The notes: a model not told the origin generated them from the sequence alone. Positions 39,301 to 53,605 are shown, counted from the stretch's first letter. The stretch is 64,000 nucleotides of DNA from Seriola aureovittata (GCF_021018895.1 NC_079386.1:14039552-14103551), one strand, 5' to 3'. Numbers and translations are program-made.

Positions 39301-39939
39301 TGGTCAAGTTAGATGCAGAACTTTTAGTGCTTCTGGTAATGATTTTCAAAATAAAACCAGTATTTTACACCAAGGGGCTAGGTTTGGTCTCAACAGATAG
39401 GTAGGGACACAACAACCCCGCCACCCTTCCAAAACAAATTGATTGGCTTTTAATGCCATCAACTAAACTGTTTATTAACACATTAGATCTGAATTTACAT
39501 CCAAGAATACCATGTACATATGAAGTTAAATCATAAAATATAGTCTAGATATGAAAAAATTACACAGTCAGAAATTTTAACAATGTCATATATTGACATA
39601 TATGTTTAGCTAATAGAAACAAATATTGTAGTAAGTCTGTTTATATTACAGACTACAGCATGTTACATAAATATATGTCCATCCCAAGGCATATCAGTAT
39701 ATGTTCATATATATGTAAATGAAAAAGGTATACCTGTATGTTTAGATTTATCAAGATTATTAAGAAAATCATACAAACAAAAAATTTTAATAAGCATGTT
39801 GTTTAAATGAAGTTACATTTTACTAAGTATTTAACATGTTATGAACGTAAATCTTCATATATCAAGAAGATGTATACATGTGATACTATGTCGTATTTAA
39901 ATCACCTCTTGATTAGGGACATATATGTCATATATAAAG

Positions 39940-42900
39940 TATAATGAGGCAAAACGTCATAAAAATGTCATCGTATAAAACGTCATAGTATAGTAAGCCA
40001 AAAAATTGTATGGCATATAACGTCATAAAAACGTCATAGAATGATAAAGAAAAAAAATCACAGTATAGTAAGGAAAAACATTTAAAAAAATGTCATAGAT
40101 TAGTATGGCATAAAATGTCAAAATAACATCATGGTATATTAAGGCACAAAAGGTCATAAAAACGTCATAGTATGGTAAGGCATAAAAATGTAAAAAAAAA
40201 ACGTCATAGTTTAGTATGGCATAAAATGTCAAAAAAACATCATAGTATATTAATGCATTAAAGGTCATAATAACATCATAGTATGGCAAGGAAACAAAAA
40301 ACAAAGTAAAGTAAGTTATAAAAATGCCAAAAAACGTCATAGTATAGTATGGCATAAAACGTCAAAAAAACTTCATAGTATATTAATGCATTAAAGGTCA
40401 TAATAAGGTCATAGTATGGCAAGGAAACAAAAAACAAAGTAAAGTAAGTCATAAAAATGCCAAAAAACATCATAGTATAGTATGGCATAAAATGTCAAAA
40501 AAACGTCATAGTATATTAATGCATTAAAGGTCATTATAACGTCATAGTATGGCAAGGAAACAAAAAACAAAGTAAAGTAAGTCATAAAAATGCCAAAAAA
40601 TGTCATAGTGTAGTATGGCATAAAAAGGCAAAAAAACGTCATAGTATAGTATGGCATAAAATGTCAAAAACGTCATAGTATATTAATGCATTAAAGGTCA
40701 TAATAACGTCATAGTATTATATTAGGAGTATAGTATGGCAAGGAAACAAAAAACAAAGTAAAGTAAGTCATAAAAATAACAAAAAACGTCATAGTGTAGT
40801 ATGGCATAAAAATGCCAAAAAACGTCATAGTATACTATGGCATAAAATGTCAAAAAAAACATCATAGTATATTAATGCATTAAAGGTCATAATAACATCA
40901 TAGTATGGCAAGGAAACAAAAAACAAAGTAAAGTAAGTCATAAAAATGCAGAAAAACGTCATAGTATAGTATGGCATAAAAATGCCAAAAAACGTCATAG
41001 TATAGTATGGCATAAAATGTCAAAAAAACTTCATAGTATATTAATGCATTAAAGGTCATAATAACGTCATAGAATGGCAAGGAAACAAAAAAAAAAGTAA
41101 AGCAAGTCATAAAAATGCCAAAAAACATCATAGTATAGTATGGCATAAAATGTCAAAAAAACGTCATAGTATATTAATGCATTAAAGGTCATAATAACGT
41201 CAAAGTATGGCAAGGAAACAAAAAACAAAGTAAAGTAAGTCATAAAAATACCAAAAAACATCATTGTATAGTATGGCATAAAAATGCCAAAAAACGTCAT
41301 AGTATAGTATGGCATAAAATGTCAAAAAAACTTCATAGTATATTAATGCATTAAAGGTCATCATAAGGTCATAGTATGGCAAGGAAACAAAAAACAAAGT
41401 AAAGTAAGTCATAAAAATGCCAAAAAACATCATAGTATATTATGGCATAAAATGTCAAAAAAAACGTCATGGTATATTAATGCATTAAAGGTCATAATAA
41501 GGTCATAGTATGGCAAGGAAACAAAAAACAAAGTAAAGTAAGTCATAAAAATGCCGAAAAACGTCATAGTGTAGTATGGCATAAAAATACCAAAAAACGT
41601 CATAGTATACTATGGCATAAAAATGCCAAAAAACATCATAGTATATTAATGCATTAAAGGTCATAATAACATCATAGTATGGCAAGGAAACAAAAAACAA
41701 AGTAAAGTAAGTTATAAAAATGCCAAAAAACGTCATAGTATAGTATGGCATAAAACGTCAAAAAAACTTCATAGTATATTAATGCATTAAAGGTCATAAT
41801 AAGGTCATAGTATGGCAAGGAAACAAAAAACAAAGTAAAGTAAGTCATAAAAATGCCAAAAAACATCATAGTATAGTATGGCATAAAATGTCAAAAAAAC
41901 GTCATAGTATATTAATGCATTAAAGGTCATTATAACGTCATAGTATGGCAAGGAAACAAAAAACAAAGTAAAGTAAGTCATAAAAATGCCAAAAAATGTC
42001 ATAGTGTAGTATGGCATAAAAAGGCAAAAAAACGTCATAGTATAGTATGGCATAAAATGTCAAAAAACGTCATAGTATATTAATGCATTAAAGGTCATAA
42101 TAACGTCATAGTATTATATTAGGAGTATAGTATGGCAAGGAAACAAAAAACAAAGTAAAGTAAGTCATAAAAATAACAAAAAACGTCATAGTGTAGTATG
42201 GCATAAAAATGCCAAAAAACGTCATAGTATACTATGGCATAAAATGTCAAAAAAACATCATAGTATATTAATGCATTAAAGGTCATAATAACATCATAGT
42301 ATGGCAAGGAAACAAAAAACAAAGTAAAGTAAGTCATAAAAATGCAGAAAAACGTCATAGTATAGTATGGCATAAAAATACCAAAAAACGTCATAGTATA
42401 CTATGGCATAAAATGTCAAAAAAACATCATAGTATATTAATGCATTAAAGGTCATAATAACATCATAGTATGGCAAGGAAACAAAAAAAAAAAAAAAAAA
42501 AAACAAAGTAAAGTAAGTCATAAAAATGCCAAAAAACGTCATAGTATAGTATGGCATAAAACGTCAAAAAAACTTCATAGTATATTAATGCATTAAAGGT
42601 CATAATAAGGTCATAGTATGGCAAGGAAACAAAAAACAAAGTAAAGTAAGTCATAAAAATGCCAAAAAACATCATAGTATAGTATGGCATAAAATGTCAA
42701 AAAAACGTCATAGTATATTAATGCATTAAAGGTCATTATAACGTCATAGTATGGCAAGGAAACAAAAAACAAAGTAAAGTAAGTCATAAAAATGCCAAAA
42801 AATGTCATAGTGTAGTATGGCATAAAAAGGCAAAAAAACGTCATAGTATAGTATGGCATAAAATGTCAAAAAAACGTCATAGTATATTAATGCATTAAAG

Positions 42901-45900
42901 GTCATAATAACGTCATAGTATTATATTAGTAGTATAGTATGGCAAGGAAACAAAAAACAAAGTAAAGTAAGTCATAAAAATAACAAAAAACGTCATAGTG
43001 TAGTATGGCATAAAAATGCCAAAAAACGTCATAGTATACTATGGCATAAAATGTCAAAAAAACATCATAGTATATTAATGCATTAAAGGTCATAATAACA
43101 TCATAGTATGGCAAGGAAACAAAAAACAAAGTAAAGTAAGTCATAAAAATGCAGAAAAACGTCATAGTATAGTATGGCATAAAAATGCCAAAAAACGTCA
43201 TAGTATAGTATGGCATAAAATGTCAAAAAAACTTCATAGTATATTAATGCATTAAAGGTCATAATAACGTCATAGAATGGCAAGGAAACAAAAAAAAAAG
43301 TAAAGTAAGTCATAAAAATGCCAAAAAACGTCATAGTATAGTATGGCATAAAATGTCAAAAAAACGTCATAGTATATTAATGCATTAAAGGTCATAATAA
43401 CGTCAAAGTATGGCAAGGAAACAAAAAACAAAGTAAAGTAAGTCATAAAAATACCAAAAAACATCATTGTATAGTATGGCATAAAAATGCCAAAAAACGT
43501 CATAGTATAGTATGGCATAAAATGTCAAAAAAACTTCATAGTATATTAATGCATTAAAGGTCATCATAAGGTCATAGTATGGCAAGGAAACAAAAAACAA
43601 AGTAAAGTAAGTCATAAAAATGCCAAAAAGCATCATAGTATATTATGGCATAAAATGTCAAAAAAAACGTCATGGTATATTAATGCATTAAAGGTCATTA
43701 TAACGTCATAGTATGGCAAGGAAACAAAAAACAAAGTAAAGTAAGTCATAAAAATGCCAAAAAATGTCGTAGTGTAGTATGGCATAAAAATGCCAAAAAA
43801 CGTCATAGTATAGTATGGCATAAAATGTCAAAAAAACGTCATAGTATATTAATGCATTAAAGGTCATAATAACGTCAAAGTATGGCAAGGAAACAAAAAA
43901 CAAAGTAAAGTAAGTCATAAAAATACCAAAAAACATCATTGTATAGTATGGCATAAAAATGCCAAAAAACGTCATAGTATAGTATGGCATAAAATGTCAA
44001 AAAAACTTCATAGTATATTAATGCATTAAAGGTCATCATAAGGTCATAGTATGGCAAGGAAACAAAAAACAAAGTAAAGTAAGTCATAAAAATGCCAAAA
44101 AACATCATAGTATATTATGGCATAAAATGTCAAAAAAAACGTCATGGTATATTAATGCATTAAAGGTCATTATAACGTCATAGTATGGCAAGGAAACAAA
44201 AAACAAAGTAAAGTAAGTCATAAAAATGCCAAAAAATGTCATAGTGTAGTATGGCATAAAAATGCCAAAAAACGTCATAGTATAGTATGGCATAAAATGT
44301 CAAAAAAACGTCATAGTATATTAATGCATTAAAGGTCATAATAACGTCAAAGTATGGCAAGGAAACAAAAAACAAAGTAAAGTAAGTCATAAAAATACCA
44401 AAAAACATCATTGTATAGTATGGCATAAAAATGCCAAAAAACGTCATAGTATAGTATGGCATAAAATGTCAAAAAAACTTCATAGTATATTAATGCATTA
44501 AAGGTCATCATAAGGTCATAGTATGGCAAGGAAACAAAAAACAAAATAAAGTAAGTCATAAAAATGCCAAAAAACATCATAGTATATTATGGCATAAAAT
44601 GTCAAAAAAAACGTCATGGTATATTAATGCATTAAAGGTCATTATAACGTCATAGTATGGCAAGGAAACAAAAAACAAAGTAAAGTAAGTCATAAAAATG
44701 CCAAAAAATGTCATAGTGTAGTATGGCATAAAATGTCAAAAAAACGTCATAGTATAATAATGCATTAAAGGTCATAATAAGGTCATAGTATGGCAAGGAA
44801 ACAAAAAACAAAGTAAAGTAAGTCATAAAAATAACAAAAAACGTCATAGTTTAGTATGGCATAAAAATGCCAAAAAACGTCATAGTATAGTATGGCATAA
44901 AATGTCAAAAAAACGTCATAGTATATTAATGCATTAAAGGTCATAATAAGGTCATAGTATGGCAAGGAAACAAAAAACAAAGTAAAGTAAGTCATAAAAA
45001 TACCAAAAAACGTCATAGTATAGTATGGCATAAAAATGCCAAAAAACGTCATAGTATACTATGGCATAAAATGTCAAAAAAACATCATAGTATATTAATG
45101 CATTAAAGGTCATAATAACATCATAGTATGGCAAGGTAACAAAAAACAAAGTAAAGTAAGTTATAAAAATGCCGAAAAACGTCATAGTATAGTATGGCAT
45201 AAAAATGCCAAAAAACGTCATAGTATAGTATGGCATAAAATGTCAAAAAAACTTCATAGTATATTAATGCATTAAAGGTCATAATAAGGTCATAGTATGG
45301 CAAGGAAACAAAAAACAAAGTAAAGTAAGTCATAAAAATGCCGAAAAACGTCATAGTGTAGTATGGCATAAAAATACCAAAAAACGTCATAGTATACTAT
45401 GGCATAAAATGTCAAAAAAAAGTCATAGTATAATAATACATTAAAGGTCATAATAACATCATAGTATGGCAAGGACACAAAAAACAAAGTAAAGTAAGTC
45501 ATAAAAATGCCAAAAAATGTCATAGTGTAGTATGGCACAAAAATGCCAAAAAACGTCATAGTATACTATGGCATAAAATGTCAAAAAAACATCATAGTAT
45601 ATTAATGCATTAAAGGTCATAATAACATCATAGTATGGCAAGGAAACAAAAAACAAAGTAAAGTAAGTTATAAAAATGCCGAAAAACGTCATAGTGTAGT
45701 ATGGCATAAAAATACCAAAAAACGTCATAGTATACTATGGCATAAAATGTCAAAAAAACATCATAGTATATTAATGCATTAAAGGTCATAATAACATCAT
45801 AGTATGGCAAGGAAACAAAAAACAAAGTGCAGTAAGTCATAAAAATACCGAAAAACGTCATAGTATAGTATGGCATAAAAATGCCAAAAAACGTCATAGT

Positions 45901-48900
45901 ATAGTATGGCATAAAACGTCAAAAAAACTTCATAGTATATTAATGCATTAAAGGTCATAATAAGGTCATAGTATGGCAAGGAAACAAAAAACAAAGTAAA
46001 GTAAGTCATAAAAATGCCAAAAAACATCATAGTATAGTATGGCATAAAATGTCAAAAAAACGTCATAGTATATTAATGCATTAAAGGTCATTATAACGTC
46101 ATAGTATGGCAAGGAAACAAAAAACAAAGTAAAGTAAGTCATAAAAATGCCAAAAAATGTCATAGTGTAGTATGGCATAAAAAGGCAAAAAAACGTCATA
46201 GTATAGTATGGCATAAAATGTCAAAAACGTCATAGTATATTAATGCATTAAAGGTCATAATAACGTCATAGTATTATTTTAGTAGTATAGTATGGCAAGG
46301 AAACAAAAAACAAAGTAAAGTAAGTCATAAAAATAACAAAAAACGTCATAGTGTAGTATGGCATAAAAATGCCAAAAAACGTCATAGTATACTATGGCAT
46401 AAAATGTCAAAAAAAACATCATAGTATATTAATGCATTAAAGGTCATAATAACATCATAGTATGGAAAGGAAACAAAAAACAAAGTAAAGTAAGTCATAA
46501 AAATGCCGAAAAACGTCATTGTATAGTATGGCATAAAAATGCCAAAAAACGTCATAGTATAGTATGGCATAAAATGTCAAAAAAACTTCATAGTATATTA
46601 ATGCATTAAAGGTCATCATAAGGTCATAGTATGGCAAGGAAACAAAAAACAAAGTAAAGCAAGTCATAAAAATGCCAAAAAACATCATAGTATATTATGG
46701 CATAAAATGTCAAAAAAAACGTCATAGTATATTAATGCATTAAAGGTCATTATAACGTCATAGTATGGCAAGGAAACAAAAAACAAAGTAAAGTAAGTCA
46801 TAAAAATGCCAAAAAATGTCATAGTGTAGTATGGCATAAAAATGCCAAAAAACGTCATAGTATAGTATGGCATAAAATGTCAAAAAAACTTCATAGTATA
46901 TTAATGCATTAAAGGTCATAATAACATCATAGTATGGAAAGGAAACAAAAAACAAAGTAAAGTAAGTCATAAAAATGCCAAAAAACGTCATAGTATAGTA
47001 TGGCATAAAATGTCAAAAAAACGTCATAGTATAATAATGCATTAAAGGTCATAATAAGGTCATAGTATGGCAAGGAAACAAAAAACAAAGTAAAGTAAGT
47101 CATAAAAATAACAAAAAACGTCATAGTTTAGTATGGCATAAAAATGCCAAAAAACGTCATAGTATAGTATGGCATAAAATGTCAAAAAAACGTCATAGTA
47201 TATTAATGCATTAAAGGTCATAATAAGGTCATAGTATGGCAAGGAAACAAAAAACAAAGTAAAGTAAGTCATAAAAATGCCAAAAAATGTCATAGTGTAG
47301 TATGGCACAAAAATACCAAAAAACGTCATAGTGTAGTATGGCATAAAAATGCCAAAAAACGTCATAGTGTATTAAGGCATGAAAGGTCATAAAAACGTCA
47401 TAGTATGGTATGGCATGACATAGTATAGTAAGGCATAAAAATGTAAAAAAACGTCATAGTATATTAATGCATTAAAGGTCATAATAACGTCATAGTATGG
47501 CAAGGAAACAAAAAACAAAGTAAAGTAAGTCATAAAAATACCAAAAAACGTCATAGTTTAGTATGGCATAAAAATGCCAAAAAACGTCATAGTATACTAT
47601 GGCATAAAATGTCAAAAAAACATCATAGTATATTAATGCATTAAAGGTCATAATAACATCATAGTATGGCAAGGTAACAAAAAACAAAGTAAAGTAAGTT
47701 ATAAAAATGCCGAAAAACGTCATAGTATAGTATGGCATAAAAATGCCAAAAAACGTCATAGTATAGTATGGCATAAAATGTCAAAAAAACTTCATAGTAT
47801 ATTAATGCATTAAAGGTCATAATAAGGTCATAGTATGGCAAGGAAACAAAAAACAAAGTAAAGTAAGTCATAAAAATGCCGAAAAACGTCATAGTGTAGT
47901 ATGGCATAAAAATACCAAAAAACGTCATAGTATACTATGGCATAAAATGTCAAAAAAACATCATAGTATATTAATGCATTAAAGGTCATAATAACATCAT
48001 AGTATGGTAAGGCATAAAAATGCCAAAAAATGTCATAGTGTAGTATGGCACAAAAATACCAAAAAACGTCATAGTATAGTATGGCATAAAATGTCAAAAA
48101 AACGTCATAGTATAATAATGCATTAAAGGTCATAATAACATCATAGTATGGCAAGGAAACAAAAAACAAAGTAAAGTAAGTCATAAAAATGCCAAAAAAT
48201 GTCATAGTGTAGTATGGCATAAAAATGCCAAAAAACGTCATAGTATAGTATGGCATAAAATGTAAAAAAACGTCATAGTATATTAATGCATTAAAGGTCA
48301 TAATAACGTCATAGTATGGCAAGGAAACAAAAAACAAAGTAAAGTAAGTCATAAAAATACCAAAAAACGTCATAGTTTAGTATGGCATAAAAATGCCAAA
48401 AAACGTCATAGTATACTATGGCATAAAATGTCAAAAAAACATCATAGTATATTAATGCATTAAAGTTCATAATAAGGTCATAGTATGGCAAGGAAACAAA
48501 AAACAAAGTAAAGTAAGTCATAAAAATGCCAAAAAACGTCATAGTGTAGTATGGCATAAAAATACCAAAAAACGTCATAGTGTATTAAGGCATGAAAGGT
48601 CATAAAAACGTCATAGTATGGTATGGCATGACATAGTATAGTAAGGCATAAAAATGTAAAAAAACGTCATAGTTTAGTATGGCACAAAAATGCCAAAAAA
48701 ACGTCATAGTATAGTATGGCACAAAATGTCAAGATAACATCACCGTATATTAAGGCATAAAAGGTCATAAAAATGTCATAGTATGGTAAGGCATAAGATG
48801 AGATAATATAGTAACGCGTAAAAATGCCAAAAAACGTCATAGTTTAGTATGTCATTAAAATGTCAAAAAACGTCATAGTATAGTATGGCATAAATTGTCA

Positions 48901-49190
48901 AAAAAACCTCATAGTACATTAAGGCATAAAAGGTCATAAAAACGTCATAGTATGGTAAGGCACAAAACGATGTATTATCATAAGGCATAAAAATGCCAAA
49001 AAATGTCATAGTTTAGTATGGCACAAAACGTCAAAACAACAATATAGTATATTAAGTCATAAAACGTCATAGTGTGGTGAGAAATGAAAAGACATAGTAT
49101 AGTGAGGCATAATACATCATAGTAAAATAAATCATAAAAATGTCATGTGATAGTAAGGCATAAAAACATCAAAAGACATCATAGTATGGA
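39940..49190. repeat. satellite array, block 1
   Basis: Tandem array of an approximately 36-bp AT-rich unit around GTCATAGTATAGTATGGCAT plus AAAAATGCCAAAAAAC. Units are grouped in higher-order repeats of 133 or 169 bp, marked by a distinctive segment (GGCAAGGAAACAAAAAACAA) and by ATTAATGCATTAAAGGTCAT. Larger identical segments recur at offsets of 472, 806, 1396, 2203 and 2538 bp. The left edge (39940-40270) and right edge (48590-49190) are more diverged than the core. Minus-strand open frames of 60-181 codons across the array are by-products of the repeat and were not annotated. Confidence 0.95.
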
Positions 49191-49191
49191 T

Positions 49192-49560
49192 TAATCACAC
49201 TTTGCAATTATGTGCTTTGTATGACCTAGCTTTTTACAACCCAAGGATTAAATCTGTCTTTACACGTATGCATCCTCTTCTATTATTGCCTGGTACGAAC
49301 TAAGGAGTTTCTTCTCATTGACCACAAAGATATTTCTCTTTGACAGGTAAACACTTTTGATGGCACCCAGAATTGCTCACACAGACACACATCTTGACCC
49401 TGTCTCCTTCATTCCTTTTTCTATAAAGTGCTCCTTGTTCAACATCAGTCTGCAATTACACTCTGTTGTGACTGTAGCCTGATCTTTTGCAAAGATCTTA
49501 TTAAAATACACAAAGACATCTTGATCATTTTGTCAACTTTTTATTTTCAGATTTCCACCA
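49192..49560. repeat. unrelated spacer in satellite, copy 1
   Basis: Non-satellite sequence starting near TTAATCACACTTTGCAATTA and ending before TTGAGGCATAAAA. It contains TCTATAAAGTG and GATCTTATTAAAATACA. A diverged second copy lies at 50143-50443. A solo LTR would fit the TATA-like and polyA-like motifs, but ends and target duplications were not established. Confidence 0.7.
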
Positions 49561-50142
49561 CAACATTGAGGCATAAAATTTCATAAAAATATCATAGTAT
49601 ATTAAGCGATAATACAACATAGTATAGTAAGGCATAAAAATGCCAAAAAAGTCATAGTATAGTATGGCATAAAAATTTCAAAAAACGTTATAGTATAGTA
49701 TGGCTTAAAACGTCAAACAAACATCATAATATATTAAGGTATAAATAGTCACAAAAATGTCATAGTATGGTAAGGCACAAGATGACATAGTATAGTATGT
49801 TATAAAAATGTCAAAAAACCCTATAGTATATTATGACAGAAAATGTCGTAAAAACATTGCAGTATATTAAGGCATAAAGGATCATAAAAACATCATAGCA
49901 TGGTAAGGAATAAAACAACATAGTATAGTAAGGCATAAAAATGCCAAGAAACATCATAGCATAGTATGGCATAAAATGTCAAAAAAACATCATAGTGTAT
50001 TAATGTATAAAAGGTCATTAAAACATCATAGTGTAGTAAAGCATAATACGTAATTAAAACATCATAGTATGGTAAATCATAAAAATATTGTGTGACAGTA
50101 AGGATTAAAAACATCAAAAGACGTCATGGTATAGTTTAATAG
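49561..50142. repeat. satellite array, block 2
   Basis: Same family of GTCATAGTATAGTATGGCAT units as the neighbouring blocks but more diverged, and without the GGCAAGGAAACA marker of the homogeneous core. It is bounded on both sides by copies of the spacer. Confidence 0.85.
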
Positions 50143-50443
50143 AACAATCACACTTTGTAATTTTATACTTTGTATGACCTAGCTTTATACAACCCAGGGT
50201 ATAAATCTGTCCTTACACGTATGCTCCTCTTCTGGTATTGCCTGTTGTTCACACACACACATCCTGACCAGGCCTCCTTGATTCGTTTCTCTATAAAGTG
50301 CATGGCCACTCTTTGTTCAACATCAGTCTGCAATTACACTCAGTTGTGACTGTAGCTTGATCTTTGCAAAGATCTTATTAAAATACATAAAGACAACTTG
50401 ATTAGTCTGTCAACTTTTTATTTTCAGATTTCCATCACAATAT
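50143..50443. repeat. unrelated spacer in satellite, copy 2
   Basis: Shares with the copy at 49192-49560 the phrases TTTGTATGACCTAGCTTTA, AATCTGTCCTTACACGTATG, ACATCAGTCTGCAATTACAC, GCAAAGATCTTATTAAAATA and TCAACTTTTTATTTTCAGAT. It lacks about 70 bases present in copy 1. Confidence 0.7.
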
Positions 50444-53400
50444 TGAGGCATAAAAATGTCAAAAGATGTCAAAGGCATATGGCATAAGAAGTAAAAAAAA
50501 AAAAAAAGTCAAAGTAAGGCATAAAACGTCACAAAAAACATCATAGTATATTAAGGTATAAAAGGTCATAAAAACGTCATAGTATGGTAAAGCATAAAAC
50601 AACATAGTATAGTAAGACATAAAAATGCCAAAAAATGTCATAGTATAGTATGGCATAAAACGCCAAAAACATCATATTATATTAAAGCATAAAAGGTCAT
50701 AAAAACATCATATTATGGTAAAGCATGGAACGACATAGTATAGTAAGGTATAAAAATGCCAAAATATGTCATAGTATAGTATGGCATAAAATGTCAAAAA
50801 AAACATTATTGTATATTAAGGCATAAAAGGTCATAAAAACGTCATAGTATGGTAACGCATGAAACGAAATAGTATATTAAGGCATAAAATGTCAAAAAAA
50901 CGTCATGGTATGGTAAGGCACGAGACGAAATAGTATGGTAAGGCATAAAAATGCCAAAAAACGTCATAGTATAATATGGTTTAAAACGTCAAAAAACATC
51001 ATAGTATATTAAAGCATAAAAGGTCATAAAAACGTCATAGTATGGTAACGCATAAAACTAAATAGTATATTAAGACATAAAACGTCAAAGAAAAGTCATA
51101 GTATAGTATGACACAAAATGTCAAAAAATGTCATAGTATAGTATGGCATAAAAATGTCATAAAAACATAACCGTATATTAAGGCATAAAAGGTCATTAAA
51201 ATGTTATAGTATGGTAAGGAATAAAAGGATGTAGTATAGTAAGGCATAAAATGCCAAAAAATGTCATAGTATAGTATGACATAAAAATGTCATAAAAACA
51301 TAATCGTATATTAAGGCATTAAAGGTCATAAAAACGTCATAGTATGGTAACGCATGAAACGAAATAGTACATTAAGGCATAAAACGTCAAAAAAACGTCA
51401 TAGTATGGTAAGGTACAAGACGACAAAGGATAGTAAGGCATAAAAATGCCAAAAAATGTCATAGTATAGTATGGCATAAAAATGTCATAAAAACATAATT
51501 GTATATTAAAGCATAAAAGGTCATAAAAACGTCACAGTATGGTGAAGCATAAAATGACATAGTATAGTAAGGAATAAAAATTCCAAAAAACGTCATGGTA
51601 TATTAAGGCATAAAATGTCAAAAAACATTATTGTATATTAAGGCATAAAAGGTCATAAAAACGTCATAGTATGGTAACGCATGAAACGAAATAGTATATT
51701 AAGGCATAAAACGTCAAAAAAACATCATAGTTTAGTATGGCATAAAACGTCAAAAACATTTTAGTATATTAAAGCATAAAAGGTCATAAAAACGTCATAG
51801 TATGGTAAGGAATAAAATGACGTAGTATAGTAAGGCATTAAAACGTCACAAAACCTTATAGTTTAGTATGGCATAAAACGCCAAAAACATCATACTATGG
51901 TAAAGCATTAAAAGACATAGTTTACTAAGGCATAACAATGCCAAAAGACGTCATAGTATAATATGGCTTAAAACGTCAAAAAACATCATTGTATATTAAA
52001 GCATAAAAGGTCATAAAAACGTCATAGTATGGTAACGCATAAAACAAAATAGTGTATTAAGACACAAAATGTCCAAAAAAACGTCATAGTATGGTATGGT
52101 ACAAGACGACAAAGTATTGTATGGCATAAAAATGTCATAAAAACATAACCGTATATTAAGACAAAAAAGGCAATCGAAACATCATAGTATAGTAAGGCAT
52201 AAAAATGCCAAAAAATGTCATAGATGGCACAAAATGTAAAAAAAAACATTATTGTATATTAAGGCATAAAAGGTCATAAAAACGTCATAATATGGTAATG
52301 CATGAAACGAAATAGTATATTAAGGCATAAAAATGCCAAAAAACATCTTAGTATATTATGTCAAAAAACGTCATAAAAATGTCATAGTATGGTAACGCAT
52401 GAAACGAATTAGTATATTAAGGCATAAAACGTCAAAAAACGTCAAAGTATAGTATGATGTAAAATGTCAAAAAAACGTCATATTATAGTATGGCATAAAA
52501 TTGTCAAAAAAGACCTCATAGTACATTAAGGCACAAAAGGTCATAAAAACATCATAGTATTAAGACAAAATAGTATATTAAGGCATAAAAATGCCCAAAA
52601 ATGTCATAGTAAAGTATGGCATAAAAATGTCATAAAAACATAATCGTATATTAAAGCATAAAAGGTCATTAAAAAGGTCATATTATGGTATGTTACAAGG
52701 CGACAAAGTATAGTAAGGCATAAAAATGCCAAAAAATTTCATAGTGTAATATGTCATTCAAATGTCAAAAAACGTCATAGTATAGTATGGCATAATTTTT
52801 CAAAAAAATATCATAGTATATTAAAGCATAAAAGGTCATAAAAACGTCATATTATGGTATGGTACAAGACCACAAAGTATAGTTAGGCATAAAAATGCCA
52901 AAAAAACATAATCATATATTAGGCATTAAAGGTCATAAAAACATCATAGTATGGTAACGCATGAAACGAAATAATAATGTCACGTTAATGTATGGCATAA
53001 AAATGCCAAAAAAAACGTCATAGTATAGTATGACATAAAAATGCTAAAAAACATCATAGTATATTATGGCATAAAAATGTCAAAAAACGTCATAGTATAT
53101 TAAAGCATAAAAGGTCATAAAAACGTCATAGTACGGTAAGGAATAAAATTACGTAGTATAGTAAGGCATTAAAACGTCACAAAACCTTATAGTTTAGTAT
53201 GGCATAAAACGCCAAAAACATCATACTATGGTAAAGCATAAAACGACATAGTATAGTAAGGCATAAAAATGCCAAAAAACCATCATAGTATAGTATGACA
53301 TAAAAGGTCATAAAAAAAGTCATAGTATGGTAAGGCATAAAACAAAATTGTATATTAAGGCATAAAAATGCCAAAAAAGGTCATAGTTTACTATGGCATA

Positions 53401-53605
53401 AAACGCCAAAAAACATCATAGTATATTAAAGCATAAAAGGTCATAAAAACGTCATAGTACGGTAAGGAATAAAATGACGTAGTATAGTAAGGCATAAAAA
53501 CAAAAACGTCATTGTATTGCATGTCATTAAAACGTTGAAAAACATCATCAGCATAAAAATGCCCTGGCATAATAAGGCATAAAAAAGTCATAGTATTGAT
53601 ATTGA
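50444..53605. repeat. satellite array, block 3 (diverged)
   Basis: Continues the same unit family with variable spacing; the period is less regular than in the core. Recurrent phrases are ATATTAAGGCATAAAAGGTC and GGTAACGCATGAAACGAAAT, the latter specific to this block. The array fades out after about 53600. Confidence 0.9.

Larger units (their letters stand above)
35339..39939. other. upstream region of vangl2
   Basis: No further coding exon is supported. The block should include vangl2 5' UTR exon(s) and promoter. It holds a Tc1 relic (36740-37095), a CT microsatellite (about 37127-37161) and a GC-rich, CpG-containing segment (38900-39300). Confidence 0.5.

Noticed and set aside
40023..50656. 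Many minus-strand open frames of 60-181 codons rich in Tyr, Phe and Met (e.g. 48373-47828)
   Set aside because: They are translations of the AT-rich satellite. The 133/169-bp periods are not multiples of three, so frames break and restart at each unit, and the peptides have no recognisable domain or splice structure.
39940..53605. Regular repeats with spacers suggesting a CRISPR array
   Set aside because: The units are directly tandem without unique spacers, the unit is AT-rich and variable, and the surrounding genes are vertebrate.
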